44,185 bases of DNA, from the NCBI GenBank assembly GCA_001421095.1, contig LIIK01000018.1, positions 1 through 44,185 on the forward strand. The letters run 5' to 3'. The notes beneath the pieces were generated by a model. It worked only from the letters and a program-made list of their open reading frames with translations. It did not search any database and was not told the origin of the DNA. Positions within the stretch are counted from its first letter, which is position 1, and each line of letters begins with the position of its first letter. The stretch is from Candidatus [Bacteroides] periocalifornicus (lineage in GTDB: Bacteria > Bacteroidota > Bacteroidia > Bacteroidales > CAJPTX01). The position numbers and the translations under genes were made by a program. Below are positions 31,709 through 40,707 of this stretch, piece by piece.

Positions 31709-33904
31709 TTAATTCCCCATTTCAGAGAGGAATTTGATCCGCACCAGCCGCAGTTCGTTCTCCTCAATGTCCAGCCCTTTGAGCGCAGCCATGGCCTCTT
31801 CGAGTGAATCGCTCTGGGCCTCATTTCTGAAGTAATCATACACCTCTTCCTGCACATCCTCAGGCACCACCTGGTCTACAAAATAGCTTATATCGAGGCG
31901 AAGGCCAGAGGCCACGAGGGATTCTACCTCCTTGAGGAGTTCATCCATCTCTATCCGGCGCATCTCGGCTATATCCTCAAAATCCATCTTTCGGTCGATG
32001 CACTGGATTAGCGCTACCTTCTGCTGGCTCTTGTTGGGTACCACCTTAACCACCAGATCGTTCGGGCGCTCTATCTCCTGCTCCTCTACGTAGCGCTTTA
32101 TCAGCTCCACGAAGGGTTTCCCGTAGCGTTTCGCCTTGCCAAGGCTTACGCCTCCCAGGTACTGCAGCTCCTCCACCGTTAGCGGGTAGTGGATGGTCAT
32201 CTCCTGTAGCACAGTATCTTGGAATATCACGAAGGGGGGTACTTTCAGCCGCTTTGCCTCATCGGTTCGCAGGTTCTTAAGCATCTGGAACAGCGGGCTG
32301 TCAATCCCTCCCCCCGGCTCTGGCACGGCACGGGCACTATCCTGGCTCTCCTCGGTCTCATAGTCATGGTCGCGCACCAGCTGTATGCTATGCGGGCTGC
32401 GGAGGAAATCCTCTCCCTTCTCTGTGATGAATAGCAGTCCGTAGCGCTGGATGTCCTTACGAATATACCCCAGCACTATTGCTTGGCGGACAATGCTATC
32501 CCAGAACGTTTCGCCCTCTGCCTTTCCGCTCCCGTATTCTGGCAGCTTAAAATGCTCATAGAGCTTGGTGTCTGCAGACTCAGACCCCATGAGGATGTTC
32601 ACCAAATGCTCGCCCCGGAAACCCTCGCCAATCTCCTTGAGCAGCTTGAGCATGGTGGAGAGGTAACCCTGCCCCTCAAAGCGAGGCCTCGGATTCAGGC
32701 AGTTATCGCACGCTCCGCAGTTCTTCTGGGTGTACTCTTCGCCAAAGTAATGCAGCAGCATAAGCCTACGGCAGTCACCGCCCTGCGCGTAGTGAATGGT
32801 ATCTTGCAGGAGTTGGCGACCGATCTCTTGCTCTGGCACGCTTTTCCCTTGCATGAACCGCTCAAGCCTATTCACATCCTGCTTGGAGTAGAAGGCTATG
32901 CAGTGCCCCTCGCCCCCATCGCGTCCTGCCCGCCCGGTTTCCTGGTAGTATCCCTCTAGGCTTTTGGGCATGTCATAGTGGATCACAAAGCGCACATCGG
33001 GCTTGTCTATCCCCATGCCGAAGGCGATGGTGGCCACTATCACATCCACCTCCTCGTGGAGGAAGGCATCCTGATTGCGCGTACGGGTTGCAGCATCCAT
33101 GCCTGCGTGGTAAGGCAGCACCTTAACCCCATTCACCCCTAGAACCTCGGCCATCTGCTCTACCTTCTTACGGCTCAGGCAGTAGATAATGCCAGATTTG
33201 CCCGCATTCTCCCGAATGTAGCGTAGTATCTCGCGGGTGGCGTTATCCTTTGGCCGGACCTCATAGTAGAGATTCGGGCGGTTGAACGAGGACTTGAAGA
33301 TCACCGCATCGGTCATACCCAGGTTTTTCTGGATATCATCTAGCACCTTCGGGGTTGCCGTGGCGGTAAGCGCAATGACAGGCGCGGGGCCAATCTCGGT
33401 GATAAGCGGCCTGATACGGCGGTACTCCGGGCGGAAATCATGCCCCCACTCCGATATGCAGTGCGCCTCGTCTACCGCGTAGAGCGAAATCTGAATGCCT
33501 TTGAGGAACTCGATATTCTCCTCCTTGGTCAATGATTCTGGCGCCACGTAGAGCAGCTTGGTACGGCCCGCCAGCACATCGTCTTTCACCTCCTGTATCT
33601 GCCGGCGTGAGAGCGAAGAGTTTAGGAAGTGCGCTATGCCATCGAGTTCGCTGTAGCCCCGCATTAGGTCGACCTGGTTCTTCATCAGGGCAATGAGGGG
33701 CGAGATCACCAGGGCTGTACCCGGTAGGATGAGCGCGGGGAGCTGGAAGCATAACGATTTCCCCCCTCCCGTGGGCATGAGTACAAACGTATCGCGCCCC
33801 TGCAGCACATTCCGTATTATCGCCTCCTGGTTACCCTTGAAGGAATCGAAACCAAACCAATGGTTCAAGTGCCCGAGCAGCGGGATATTTTCTTGGTATT
33901 CCAT
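31709..33904 (-). CDS. recQ: ATP-dependent DNA helicase RecQ
   Basis: A 3'-5' DNA helicase for recombination and fork repair, 731 aa. Helicase motifs: PTGGGKS (44-50), DEAH (145-148), TATAT (180-184), QETGRAGRDG (321-330). The RecQ zinc site uses Cys378, Cys396, Cys399 and Cys402, followed by the winged-helix RQC domain. An HRDC domain lies around 520-590 (LTVEELQYLGGVSLGKAKRY). A C-terminal extension of about 130 residues (DFEDIAEMRRIEMDELLKEV) is usual for the longer Bacteroidetes RecQ. It has its own promoter (33942-33949) and terminator, so it may be a neighbour rather than a member of the TerB cassette; read-through could couple them. Confidence 0.96.
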   Translation of the reverse strand: MEYQENIPLLGHLNHWFGFDSFKGNQEAIIRNVLQGRDTFVLMPTGGGKSLCFQLPALILPGTALVISPLIALMKNQVDLMRGYSELDGIAHFLNSSLSRRQIQEVKDDVLAGRTKLLYVAPESLTKEENIEFLKGIQISLYAVDEAHCISEWGHDFRPEYRRIRPLITEIGPAPVIALTATATPKVLDDIQKNLGMTDAVIFKSSFNRPNLYYEVRPKDNATREILRYIRENAGKSGIIYCLSRKKVEQMAEVLGVNGVKVLPYHAGMDAATRTRNQDAFLHEEVDVIVATIAFGMGIDKPDVRFVIHYDMPKSLEGYYQETGRAGRDGGEGHCIAFYSKQDVNRLERFMQGKSVPEQEIGRQLLQDTIHYAQGGDCRRLMLLHYFGEEYTQKNCGACDNCLNPRPRFEGQGYLSTMLKLLKEIGEGFRGEHLVNILMGSESADTKLYEHFKLPEYGSGKAEGETFWDSIVRQAIVLGYIRKDIQRYGLLFITEKGEDFLRSPHSIQLVRDHDYETEESQDSARAVPEPGGGIDSPLFQMLKNLRTDEAKRLKVPPFVIFQDTVLQEMTIHYPLTVEELQYLGGVSLGKAKRYGKPFVELIKRYVEEQEIERPNDLVVKVVPNKSQQKVALIQCIDRKMDFEDIAEMRRIEMDELLKEVESLVASGLRLDISYFVDQVVPEDVQEEVYDYFRNEAQSDSLEEAMAALKGLDIEENELRLVRIKFLSEMGN

Positions 33905-33941
33905 ATCCTTATTCCCCTTTCACAATCGCCCTATGGCAATT

Positions 33942-33949
33942 CAAAGGTA
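33942..33949 (-). promoter_or_regulatory. Promoter -7 element of recQ
   Basis: TACCTTTG on the minus strand matches TAnnTTTG exactly, 37 nt before the recQ ATG. A TTTG lies 23 nt further upstream, slightly wider than ideal. Apart from this and the terminator at 34167-34204, the 402-nt interval 33905-34306 shows no gene or repeat. Confidence 0.5.
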
Positions 33950-34166
33950 ATACTATTTGGCAAAATTCCGAGCAAATGGCGAAAAATCTTATCAGCACCC
34001 TCCCGTATAACAACAGCGCTAGCGGGATTTTGTTCCTAGACAATCCCGATTCCTCTACACCAGTGTTGCGCAATGCCCCTGGAAGCGAAGCCCAAACCGC
34101 TGGGTGGCTGTGATTTGGAAAGCTTGAACCGCTGTGCAACCAACAGCCCCTGCCAGTACACCACGG

Positions 34167-34204
34167 CAAAAAAATTAGGGAGAGACGCCGCCCGCCCCTC
34201 CCTA
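34167..34204 (-). terminator. Terminator after the first chemoreceptor-like gene (34307-35443)
   Basis: On the minus strand TAGGGAG pairs with CTCCCTA around a GC-rich loop and is followed by ATTTTTTT. It lies about 100 nt after the stop at 34307 and separates this gene from recQ. Confidence 0.75.
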
Positions 34205-34306
34205 GCCATTGGCTAACTACGCAGCACAACTAGCACCTCGTAGACCACCTACTGATGCCCGCTAGATGCCGAGTTCACTGCTCAACCATCTCCTGCATGG
34301 AAGAGC

Positions 34307-35443
34307 CTATAGATGGAAGTAGCCCAACGTATCGCGAAGCCGATTGGCAGCATCAAACATCACCTTTGCGCCCCTATCTAGGATCTGGAGGCTCTGCGTA
34401 TGGTGCTGCGAAGCCTGCGAGAGTTCTTGCAGGGAGGCATTCACCTGCCCCACGCCTTGGGTTTCCTCGCGCACCGCAGCCCCTATACGAGCCACAACCT
34501 CGGCAAACTCGGCCAGCTTTTCCACAAAAGAGCCGATGAGCTCATTGCTCTGGGTGGTAAGCCCCTCGCTGGTACGCATGAAACTCACCATCTCGTCGGC
34601 TGCTGTACGGCTGCTCTCGGCCAGCTTGCGAACCTCGGTGGCCACCACCGCAAAGCCCCGTCCATGCTCGCCAGCCCGGGCAGCCTCCACCGCGGCATTC
34701 AGCGCCAGGATATTGGTCTGCTCGGCAATATCATTCACAAAGGAGATGCGGGTAGAAACCTGTTTCATGGCATTGAGCGTGCTACCGCTGCTCTCGGCTA
34801 CCCGGGCTACCGCATCGCTCACCGCGTGCGATATACCCTCGGCCTGCATGGCATCGTGCGCATTGCTCTGCATGCTGGAGGCCATCTGCTCCATAGTGCT
34901 GGAGATGCGCTCCACCGAATCTGACGACACCTTCACTTGCTGGGTTATGGCATCAGTCCCCTGCACCACGCTCTGCCCTGTGGCATGGAGCTCCTCCACC
35001 GTGTTGTTCACCGTGCCTATGATCTCTACCAGATTATTGCGCAGGAGCTGCATGGAGAGCTGGAGCTGCTGCATGTCGTTAGCACGATTCTCATCCATAT
35101 GGCTCAGCTCTGCGCTGGCAAATTCAACGCCCAGATCGCCCTTGGCCATCATCCCGATCTTACCGACCACGTGTCCCAGCGGACGCACTACCTGCTTGGC
35201 CGCAAGGTACAGCATCCCGGCACTATAGGATATATTGAAGATCGAAATGATCACAAACGCAAGCCAACTGGTGGTAAAAACCTCATAGCGAATGGTGATG
35301 CCGATGAAGACGAACAGGATCGAGCTGACCCACAGCACCCCTACCCGCATGAATACTGACCGCTTAAAAATGGCGTTGAGCACAAGGTAGGCGATTACCA
35401 TGCAAAAACCAAAGGCAATCAAATTGACTATCAATGCATTCAT
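34307..35443 (-). CDS. Methyl-accepting chemotaxis-like protein without periplasmic sensor
   Basis: 378 aa. Three hydrophobic segments at about 4-25, 32-52 and 58-80 are joined by loops of only a few residues, so there is no periplasmic ligand domain. A HAMP-like linker (about 85-135) leads into a coiled-coil MCP signalling domain. The hairpin tip is clear at 232-276 (DIAEQTNILALNAAVEAARA, GEHGRGFAVVATEVRKLAES). There is no C-terminal NWETF-type tether. MCPs normally control the kinase CheA with CheW; no che or flagellar genes are in the window. Its tandem neighbour (35729-36874) is a paralogue of the same design. The input may be membrane state or a partner protein. Confidence 0.88.
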   Translation of the reverse strand: MNALIVNLIAFGFCMVIAYLVLNAIFKRSVFMRVGVLWVSSILFVFIGITIRYEVFTTSWLAFVIISIFNISYSAGMLYLAAKQVVRPLGHVVGKIGMMAKGDLGVEFASAELSHMDENRANDMQQLQLSMQLLRNNLVEIIGTVNNTVEELHATGQSVVQGTDAITQQVKVSSDSVERISSTMEQMASSMQSNAHDAMQAEGISHAVSDAVARVAESSGSTLNAMKQVSTRISFVNDIAEQTNILALNAAVEAARAGEHGRGFAVVATEVRKLAESSRTAADEMVSFMRTSEGLTTQSNELIGSFVEKLAEFAEVVARIGAAVREETQGVGQVNASLQELSQASQHHTQSLQILDRGAKVMFDAANRLRDTLGYFHL

Positions 35444-35656
35444 AATCTCTATGCTATTGTTTCAAAGTCGATAACAGTTCAACCGATCCCCTGTACCCGC
35501 CCCTAGTGTGTAAACCCAACACACTTAGAGAAACGTATTCTAGCCAAAAAGGTTACGAAAAATGCGAATAGATTTCAAATAAAAAAACTATTCACCTAGC
35601 AACCAACGCCATACGTGATGGGGTAAAGGCGCAGTTCGCCCGTTGTCCCCGAATAT

Positions 35657-35700
35657 CAAAAAAAGCACGGAAGGCAAGGCCACAAGCCAAGCTCCCGTGC
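35657..35700 (-). terminator. Terminator of the second chemoreceptor-like gene
   Basis: On the minus strand GCACGG...CTTGGC pairs with GCCTTG...CCGTGC and is followed by TTTTTTT. It ends 29 nt after the stop of the gene at 35729-36874, so the two receptor genes are transcribed separately. A 7-bp perfect inverted repeat (AGTGTGT / ACACACT, 35505-35525) lies in the leader of the downstream paralogue. Confidence 0.75.
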
Positions 35701-35728
35701 CTACGAGTGGCAATTGGTATCCTACCCC

Positions 35729-36874
35729 CTACTGCAGCGTAAAGAAGGCCATGAGTTCCTTAAGGTGGGCGGCAGCGGCGTACACAACCTTCATTCCCTC
35801 GCTCAACCGTTGGAGATTCTCGGCATTCTGGCTGGCAGCCTGATTAAGCTCCTGGATGGAGGTATTCACCTGGCCAACTCCCTCGGTCTCCTCACGAACC
35901 GCCGTACCAATACGCACCACAAGGTCAGTGAATTCATTGAGCTCCGCGATGAAAGACGCCAGAAGTGACCCGCTCTCGGTGGTGAGCTTTTCGCTGGTAC
36001 GCATGTAGCTCACCATCTCGTCAGCGGCCGTGCGGCTAGTAGCCGCCAGCTTGCGAACCTCTGTGGCCACCACCGCAAAGCCCCGTCCATGCTCGCCAGC
36101 CCTTGCGGCCTCCACCGCAGCGTTGAGCGCAAGGATATTGGTCTGATCGGCAATCGCATTCACCAGCGAAATCCGCTCAGAGATCTGCTGCATCGCCTTC
36201 AGGCTACTGGTGGAGGAGTTCGCCACCTTGGTTATCGCATTGAAGACCTCAGTGGATATGCTCTGCGCCTGCTTGGCATCGTGGGTATTGCTGTCCATGC
36301 TAGCCACCATCTGCTCCATAGCCGCTGAGATCTCCTCCACTGATGAGGCCGACACATTCACCTGCTCGGTAATCTGGTCTGAACTCTGCATCACCTGACC
36401 TCCAGAGGTGTAGAGATCATTCACCACCTGGTCTAGGGTGGTCATCACCGTGCGCATTTTCTCCTGCAGATTGACCATTGCCCGCTCCAGCCGCTGCAGG
36501 TCGTTAGCCCGCGCCGGGTCTAGGGCCTTCACCCTGTCGTAGACCTCAGAGCGCTCCACCACCAGCTTGCCGGCCTCTAGCTCCTCTACCCGAGCAATCA
36601 TTGCGCTCAGGGGGCGAACCACCCGCTTGGCAGCCAGCATGAAGGCTGCCACACACACCACGATATTGGAGATCAGCGTGAAGAGGTAGAAGGCCTTGCT
36701 ATCAGGAAAGTAGTTGAAACGCATATTGAGCATGGTGATAACCCACAGCAGCGTTATCGCCCACAGCACGCCAACCTGAAGAAAGACCGACCGCTTGAAG
36801 AAGATGGTAAGCACAAAGTAGCCCACAATGAAGCATGCGGCTACCCCTATCACTAGCGTAAAAATTGACCCCAT
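35729..36874 (-). CDS. Methyl-accepting chemotaxis-like protein, paralogue
   Basis: 381 aa and colinear with the protein encoded at 34307-35443. It has three N-terminal hydrophobic segments (about 4-26, 32-50, 58-82), shared motifs FKRSVF.(Q/R)VGVLW and LAAK(R/Q)VVRPL, a linker with R..DLQ.L..A, and the signalling tip IADQTNILALNAAVEAARAG with GRGFAVVATEVRKLA. The two look like an old tandem duplication. No periplasmic domain and no CheR tether are present. The shared N-terminal membrane module is the likely input. Partner kinases are not in the window, so the pathway is unknown. Confidence 0.88.
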   Translation of the reverse strand: MGSIFTLVIGVAACFIVGYFVLTIFFKRSVFLQVGVLWAITLLWVITMLNMRFNYFPDSKAFYLFTLISNIVVCVAAFMLAAKRVVRPLSAMIARVEELEAGKLVVERSEVYDRVKALDPARANDLQRLERAMVNLQEKMRTVMTTLDQVVNDLYTSGGQVMQSSDQITEQVNVSASSVEEISAAMEQMVASMDSNTHDAKQAQSISTEVFNAITKVANSSTSSLKAMQQISERISLVNAIADQTNILALNAAVEAARAGEHGRGFAVVATEVRKLAATSRTAADEMVSYMRTSEKLTTESGSLLASFIAELNEFTDLVVRIGTAVREETEGVGQVNTSIQELNQAASQNAENLQRLSEGMKVVYAAAAHLKELMAFFTLQ

Positions 36875-37002
36875 AACCTGTTGTTTTAAAATTGCTACGT
36901 TGGGAATAACGATCCGTACCGCAAATTATTCTACCTACGAAAAAATTTTTCGCAATCTTGCAGGAAAGCATTTCTATTCACCGTTTTCCGAAAAAAAAGC
37001 TC

Positions 37003-37010
37003 TACCTTCG
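37003..37010 (+). promoter_or_regulatory. Possible promoter of rnr
   Basis: TACCTTCG has the same form as the -7 elements before thrS and the AlbA_2 fragment. It is 226 nt before rnr, and no -33 match is obvious, so it is only a candidate. It lies in the 361-nt divergent interval 36875-37235, where no other feature was recognised. Confidence 0.3.
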
Positions 37011-37235
37011 CGGCAGCGCATTTCCTCTGCAACTGGCGCCAATCTCGGCTGGGCGACCGTTGGGAGAGCCCCCTAAAAACGCAACGCCCACCTGTGAACC
37101 ACAGCCCCAGCAAATCATTCCAATCAGTAAAAATTAGCAGCTACACGACTCCCCATTACGAGGAATTATACCGACATCAGAAATTCAATGCGCAATAATA
37201 CGGGACAGTCGTTACGATAATACCCACAGAGAACT

Positions 37236-39530
37236 ATGGCAAAAAGACGGCGGGAGCAGCAAGCAACCCGCAACATCAATAAGCGCGATGTAACGGATTT
37301 TATAAATCAGCACCTTGCCCACCATCCGACCGAGCGGCTCGACTACCGCAGGCTAGCCGCGCTCATGGGGGTGAAGGATGGCGGCACACGTCGCTTGCTA
37401 GGCGCAGTGCTGGCCGAAATGGCCGACAGGGGACAGCTGCAGCCCGTAGCGCACGGTGTATATAGAAACGCACGGCAGAGCGAAGAGTTCGAATGCAAAG
37501 CCACAGGGCTACGGACTGGCGCGGTAATCGTAACCCTACCCGATGGGACAGAAACCCAGATACCCAAAGAGCTGGCCTGCCATGCGCTCGACGGCGATAC
37601 GGTGCGAGTACGCCACCGCCAGAGCAGCCAACCAGGGGTAGGCGATACCGAGATCCTCGCGGTGCTCTCCCGGGCACGAGATACCTACGTAGGGGTGGTA
37701 CAGGTGCGTGAGCGGTTTGCATTCCTAGTGCCCGACGGGAATCGCATGCCCTACGACATCTACATCCCGATAGAAGAGCTACACGGCGCCTCCGATGGCG
37801 TAAAAGCCCAGGTCCGCATCACCCACTGGCCCACCAGCGCAGACCACCCGTTCGGCAAAGTGGTCGAAGTGATTGGCAAGCCCGGTGAACATGAGACCGA
37901 GATGCACGCCATACTGGCCGAATTCGACCTGCCCTACCGCTACCCAGAGGCTGTGACCAAGGCCGCCAAAGCCCTTAAACCCGGCATAACGAAATCTGAA
38001 GTGGCCAGCAGGCGCGACTTCCGCGGCACCATGACCTTCACCATAGATCCAGATACCGCGAAGGATTTTGACGATGCGCTCTCCCTACAGCTCCTGGCAG
38101 ACGGGAACTATGAGGTAGGAGTACACATAGCCGACGTAACCCACTACGTAACGCCCGAGAGTATTATTGAGGCCGAAGCCTACCAACGGGCAACCTCGGT
38201 GTACCTGGTAGATCGCACCGTTCCCATGCTCCCAGAACGCCTCTGCAACGAGATCTGCTCCCTACGCCCCGACGAGGACAAGCTCTGCTACTCGGTGGTC
38301 TTCACCCTCACCCCCGATGCCAAGGTAGTAGAGAGCTGGATAGGGCGCACCGTAATCCGCTCCATAGCCCGCCTCACCTACGGGCAAGCCCAGCAGGTGA
38401 TAGAGACCCAGCAGGGCGAGTTGCGCCAAGAAATCCTCTGCCTCAATAGGCTCGCCGGCATTCTACGAGACCGGCGATTCGCCAATGGCGCCATAGATTT
38501 CACCTCAGACGAAGTGCGATTCCAACTCGACCCAGACGGCGTACCCATAGGAGTAGAACCTGAAGAGAGCAACGAATCGCACTGGCTTATAGAGGAATTC
38601 ATGCTGCTGGCTAACCGTACAGTGGCCGAATTCGTGGGAAAACCGAGACCTGGCTACAAACCCCACCCCTGCGTATACAGGGTGCATGAGAAGCCCAACC
38701 CCGAGAAACTCGAGTCGTTCTGCCAGATGGCCGCCCGCTTTGGGCACACCTACAAAGGCAGCATAGAGCACATAACCGGGAAGGATATCACCAGCCTGGT
38801 GCACAGCGCCAAGGGAAGGCCAGAGCAGCACATGATAGACATCCTCGCCGTGCGCGCCATGGCCAAAGCCAAATACTCCACCCACAACATCGGGCACTAC
38901 GGGCTGGCCTTCGATTACTACACCCATTTCACCTCGCCTATCCGCCGCTACCCCGATATGATGGTGCACCGTCTCCTGGCCCTCCTGCAGGCCAACAAGC
39001 CATTCCCTGCGGTAGACGACCTAGAGGAACGGTGCGTGCACAGCAGCGAGATGGAGAAGATTGCCGCCGATGCCGAGCGAGCCTCTGTAAAGTACAAGCA
39101 GGTGGAGTACATGGGGGCACGCATCGGGCAAGAGTTCAACGGCATCATAAGCGGTGTGATGGAATTTGGTTTCTTCGTTGAGATAGAGGAGAATAAATGC
39201 GAAGGGCTAGTGGCCACGCGCGACCTTACCGATGACTACTACACCTACGATCCAGAGGCTTTCAGCCTCACAGGTCGGCAGAATAAACGGCAATTCTGCC
39301 TTGGCGATGCCGTGCGTATCCAAGTGCTAAGGGCCGACACCCAAAACCGGCGGCTCGATTTCCTAGTCACCGAGCACAAAGGCGAAACGCTCAGCATAAA
39401 GCCAGCCCCCGAGTCGGGCAGCCGGCATACAGGGCGGAGAACCTCCTCTAGCAGAATGCCCCAGAGGCACTCCAAAGACCGGATCCACACGAAACCAGGC
39501 CGAGGCAGCAGGCGGAGAAACCGGCGCTAA
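37236..39530 (+). CDS. rnr: Ribonuclease R
   Basis: A processive 3'-5' exoribonuclease that degrades structured RNA and matures rRNA. 764 aa. Order: basic N-terminus with a helix-turn-helix (about 15-80), two cold-shock/OB domains (about 85-225), the RNB catalytic domain with IDPDTAKDFDDALSLQ carrying Asp271, Asp277, Asp279 and Asp280, an S1 domain (about 640-725; GIISGVMEFGFFVEIEE), and an Arg/Ser/Lys-rich tail. Flanked by a divergent chemoreceptor gene and the convergent rplT operon. Its coding strand is C-rich, against the trend of the other + genes in the first half of the window. Confidence 0.96.
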   Translation: MAKRRREQQATRNINKRDVTDFINQHLAHHPTERLDYRRLAALMGVKDGGTRRLLGAVLAEMADRGQLQPVAHGVYRNARQSEEFECKATGLRTGAVIVTLPDGTETQIPKELACHALDGDTVRVRHRQSSQPGVGDTEILAVLSRARDTYVGVVQVRERFAFLVPDGNRMPYDIYIPIEELHGASDGVKAQVRITHWPTSADHPFGKVVEVIGKPGEHETEMHAILAEFDLPYRYPEAVTKAAKALKPGITKSEVASRRDFRGTMTFTIDPDTAKDFDDALSLQLLADGNYEVGVHIADVTHYVTPESIIEAEAYQRATSVYLVDRTVPMLPERLCNEICSLRPDEDKLCYSVVFTLTPDAKVVESWIGRTVIRSIARLTYGQAQQVIETQQGELRQEILCLNRLAGILRDRRFANGAIDFTSDEVRFQLDPDGVPIGVEPEESNESHWLIEEFMLLANRTVAEFVGKPRPGYKPHPCVYRVHEKPNPEKLESFCQMAARFGHTYKGSIEHITGKDITSLVHSAKGRPEQHMIDILAVRAMAKAKYSTHNIGHYGLAFDYYTHFTSPIRRYPDMMVHRLLALLQANKPFPAVDDLEERCVHSSEMEKIAADAERASVKYKQVEYMGARIGQEFNGIISGVMEFGFFVEIEENKCEGLVATRDLTDDYYTYDPEAFSLTGRQNKRQFCLGDAVRIQVLRADTQNRRLDFLVTEHKGETLSIKPAPESGSRHTGRRTSSSRMPQRHSKDRIHTKPGRGSRRRNRR

Positions 39531-39542
39531 TGCTCCATACCA

Positions 39543-39636
39543 TATCCCCCTTCGTTACGACTACGGAGAGGGGGGATACCAGCAAGAATCGGAGGGGTCT
39601 AGGTATCACGCCTAGGCCCCTCCGAATTTTCTTGCT
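39543..39636. terminator. Paired hairpins between convergent rnr and rplT
   Basis: The second structure is a near-perfect 57-nt hairpin (39580-39636): AGCAAGAA and CGGAGGGGTCTAGG pair with their complements around TATCACG, with AATTTTCTT within the descending arm. It is preceded by TATCCCCC / GGGGGATA (39543-39578). The arrangement suits a terminator for rnr, possibly working in both directions. The minus-strand operon has its own terminator at 39686. Confidence 0.65.
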
Positions 39637-39685
39637 ATTGCACGTGCCCAACCGCAGGGGTTTCGTTGCCACAAGCCGCCTTTCT

Positions 39686-39714
39686 CAACAAAAATGGGAG
39701 GCCGCAGCCTCCCA
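39686..39714 (-). terminator. Terminator of the thrS-infC-rpmI-rplT operon
   Basis: On the minus strand GGGAGGC-TGCG-GCCTCCC is followed by ATTTTTG. It lies about 40 nt after the rplT stop. Confidence 0.8.
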
Positions 39715-39753
39715 CAGTTCAAGACCCTAGGCAACGCTACAGCCCGCGGGCGG

Positions 39754-40098
39754 TTAGCGCACCATTTTAACAACCTCGGCGAAAGCCGCGGGATGGTTCA
39801 TGGCCAAGTCGGCAAGCACCTTACGGTTCAGCCCAATATTCTTAGCCTTAACCTTGCCCATGAATTCGCTGTAGTTCATCCCCTCGGCCCGCACCGCCGC
39901 ATTGATACGCTGAATCCACAGCGCGCGGAATTCCCTCTTCTTGAGCTTACGCCCCACATAGGCGTGGAGCCAACCCTTCTCAAGCGTTTCCCGGGCAACG
40001 GTATAGACATTTCTACGTGCCAGGAAATTCCCTTTGGTCTGCTTGAGAATCTTCTTGCGCCTCCTGCGTGAGGCGACTACATTCACTGAACGTGGCAT
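39754..40098 (-). CDS. rplT: 50S ribosomal protein L20
   Basis: L20 is essential for early 50S assembly and in E. coli represses rpmI-rplT translation. It is 114 aa: MPRSVNVVASRRRRKKILKQ, then the family signature GNFLARRNVYTVARETLEKG, and REFRALWIQRINAAVRAEGM. The 267-nt gap upstream to rpmI is wide for this pair. A weak promoter-like TACCTTTT is present on the minus strand at 40209-40216; nothing else is seen there. Confidence 0.97.
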   Translation of the reverse strand: MPRSVNVVASRRRRKKILKQTKGNFLARRNVYTVARETLEKGWLHAYVGRKLKKREFRALWIQRINAAVRAEGMNYSEFMGKVKAKNIGLNRKVLADLAMNHPAAFAEVVKMVR

Positions 40099-40365
40099 CT
40101 GTAATCTGTGTTGCGGAGCACCAGCGCCCCCTGCCTCCTTGGCGTGTACCGGGGGTCTTGCGAAGGCCTGCCACCCAGGCCACGGGCTGCGCTACTCCTA
40201 GTAATGTAAAAAGGTAATGCTGAAAAAAGACGCCAGAATAGAGGCGATCCCCGTCTGCGCGCCAGAAGGCCAAAGCCCCTAGGCCAAACTCCACCCCAGC
40301 TCCCAGCCCTCCACTTCTCTCTCAGATTAGCCCTGAGAGGTATTCATCGCCCTAGTCCTGCGCGG

Positions 40366-40560
40366 TTAGGCGAGTATCATCTCATGCACACGCTTGGCAT
40401 CGCATGGCGCCACCAGCGTCTTATGCGTTAGGAAGCGTTTGCGCTTGGTAGCCTTCTTGGTGAGAATATGGCTCTTATAGGCATGCTTACACTTCACCCG
40501 ACCCGAGCCCGTGACGCGAAATCGCTTAGCCGCACCACGGTTCGTTTTCATCTTAGGCAT
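40366..40560 (-). CDS. rpmI: 50S ribosomal protein L35
   Basis: A 64-aa basic protein starting MPKMKTNRGAAKRFRVTGSG and containing KCKHAYKSHILTKKATKRKR, the L35 signature. AGGAGAGGG lies upstream of the ATG. It sits between infC and rplT in the canonical order. The 147-nt region before it holds a GC-rich hairpin and might carry the L20 leader control known in other bacteria, but this cannot be shown here. Confidence 0.97.
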   Translation of the reverse strand: MPKMKTNRGAAKRFRVTGSGRVKCKHAYKSHILTKKATKRKRFLTHKTLVAPCDAKRVHEMILA

Positions 40561-40707
40561 ATGTCTACCCTCTCCTAAATTTATTTGTGTGGTCTTGAAC
40601 TTTCCCTATTCTAAAAGCAACGTGAGGCGCACTGTGACGCCCGCCTTTGCACTCCGCATGCAGCCAGCCGGGGCAGTCAGCCCTTTGCGCAAATCTTTCC
40701 CCTGAGC

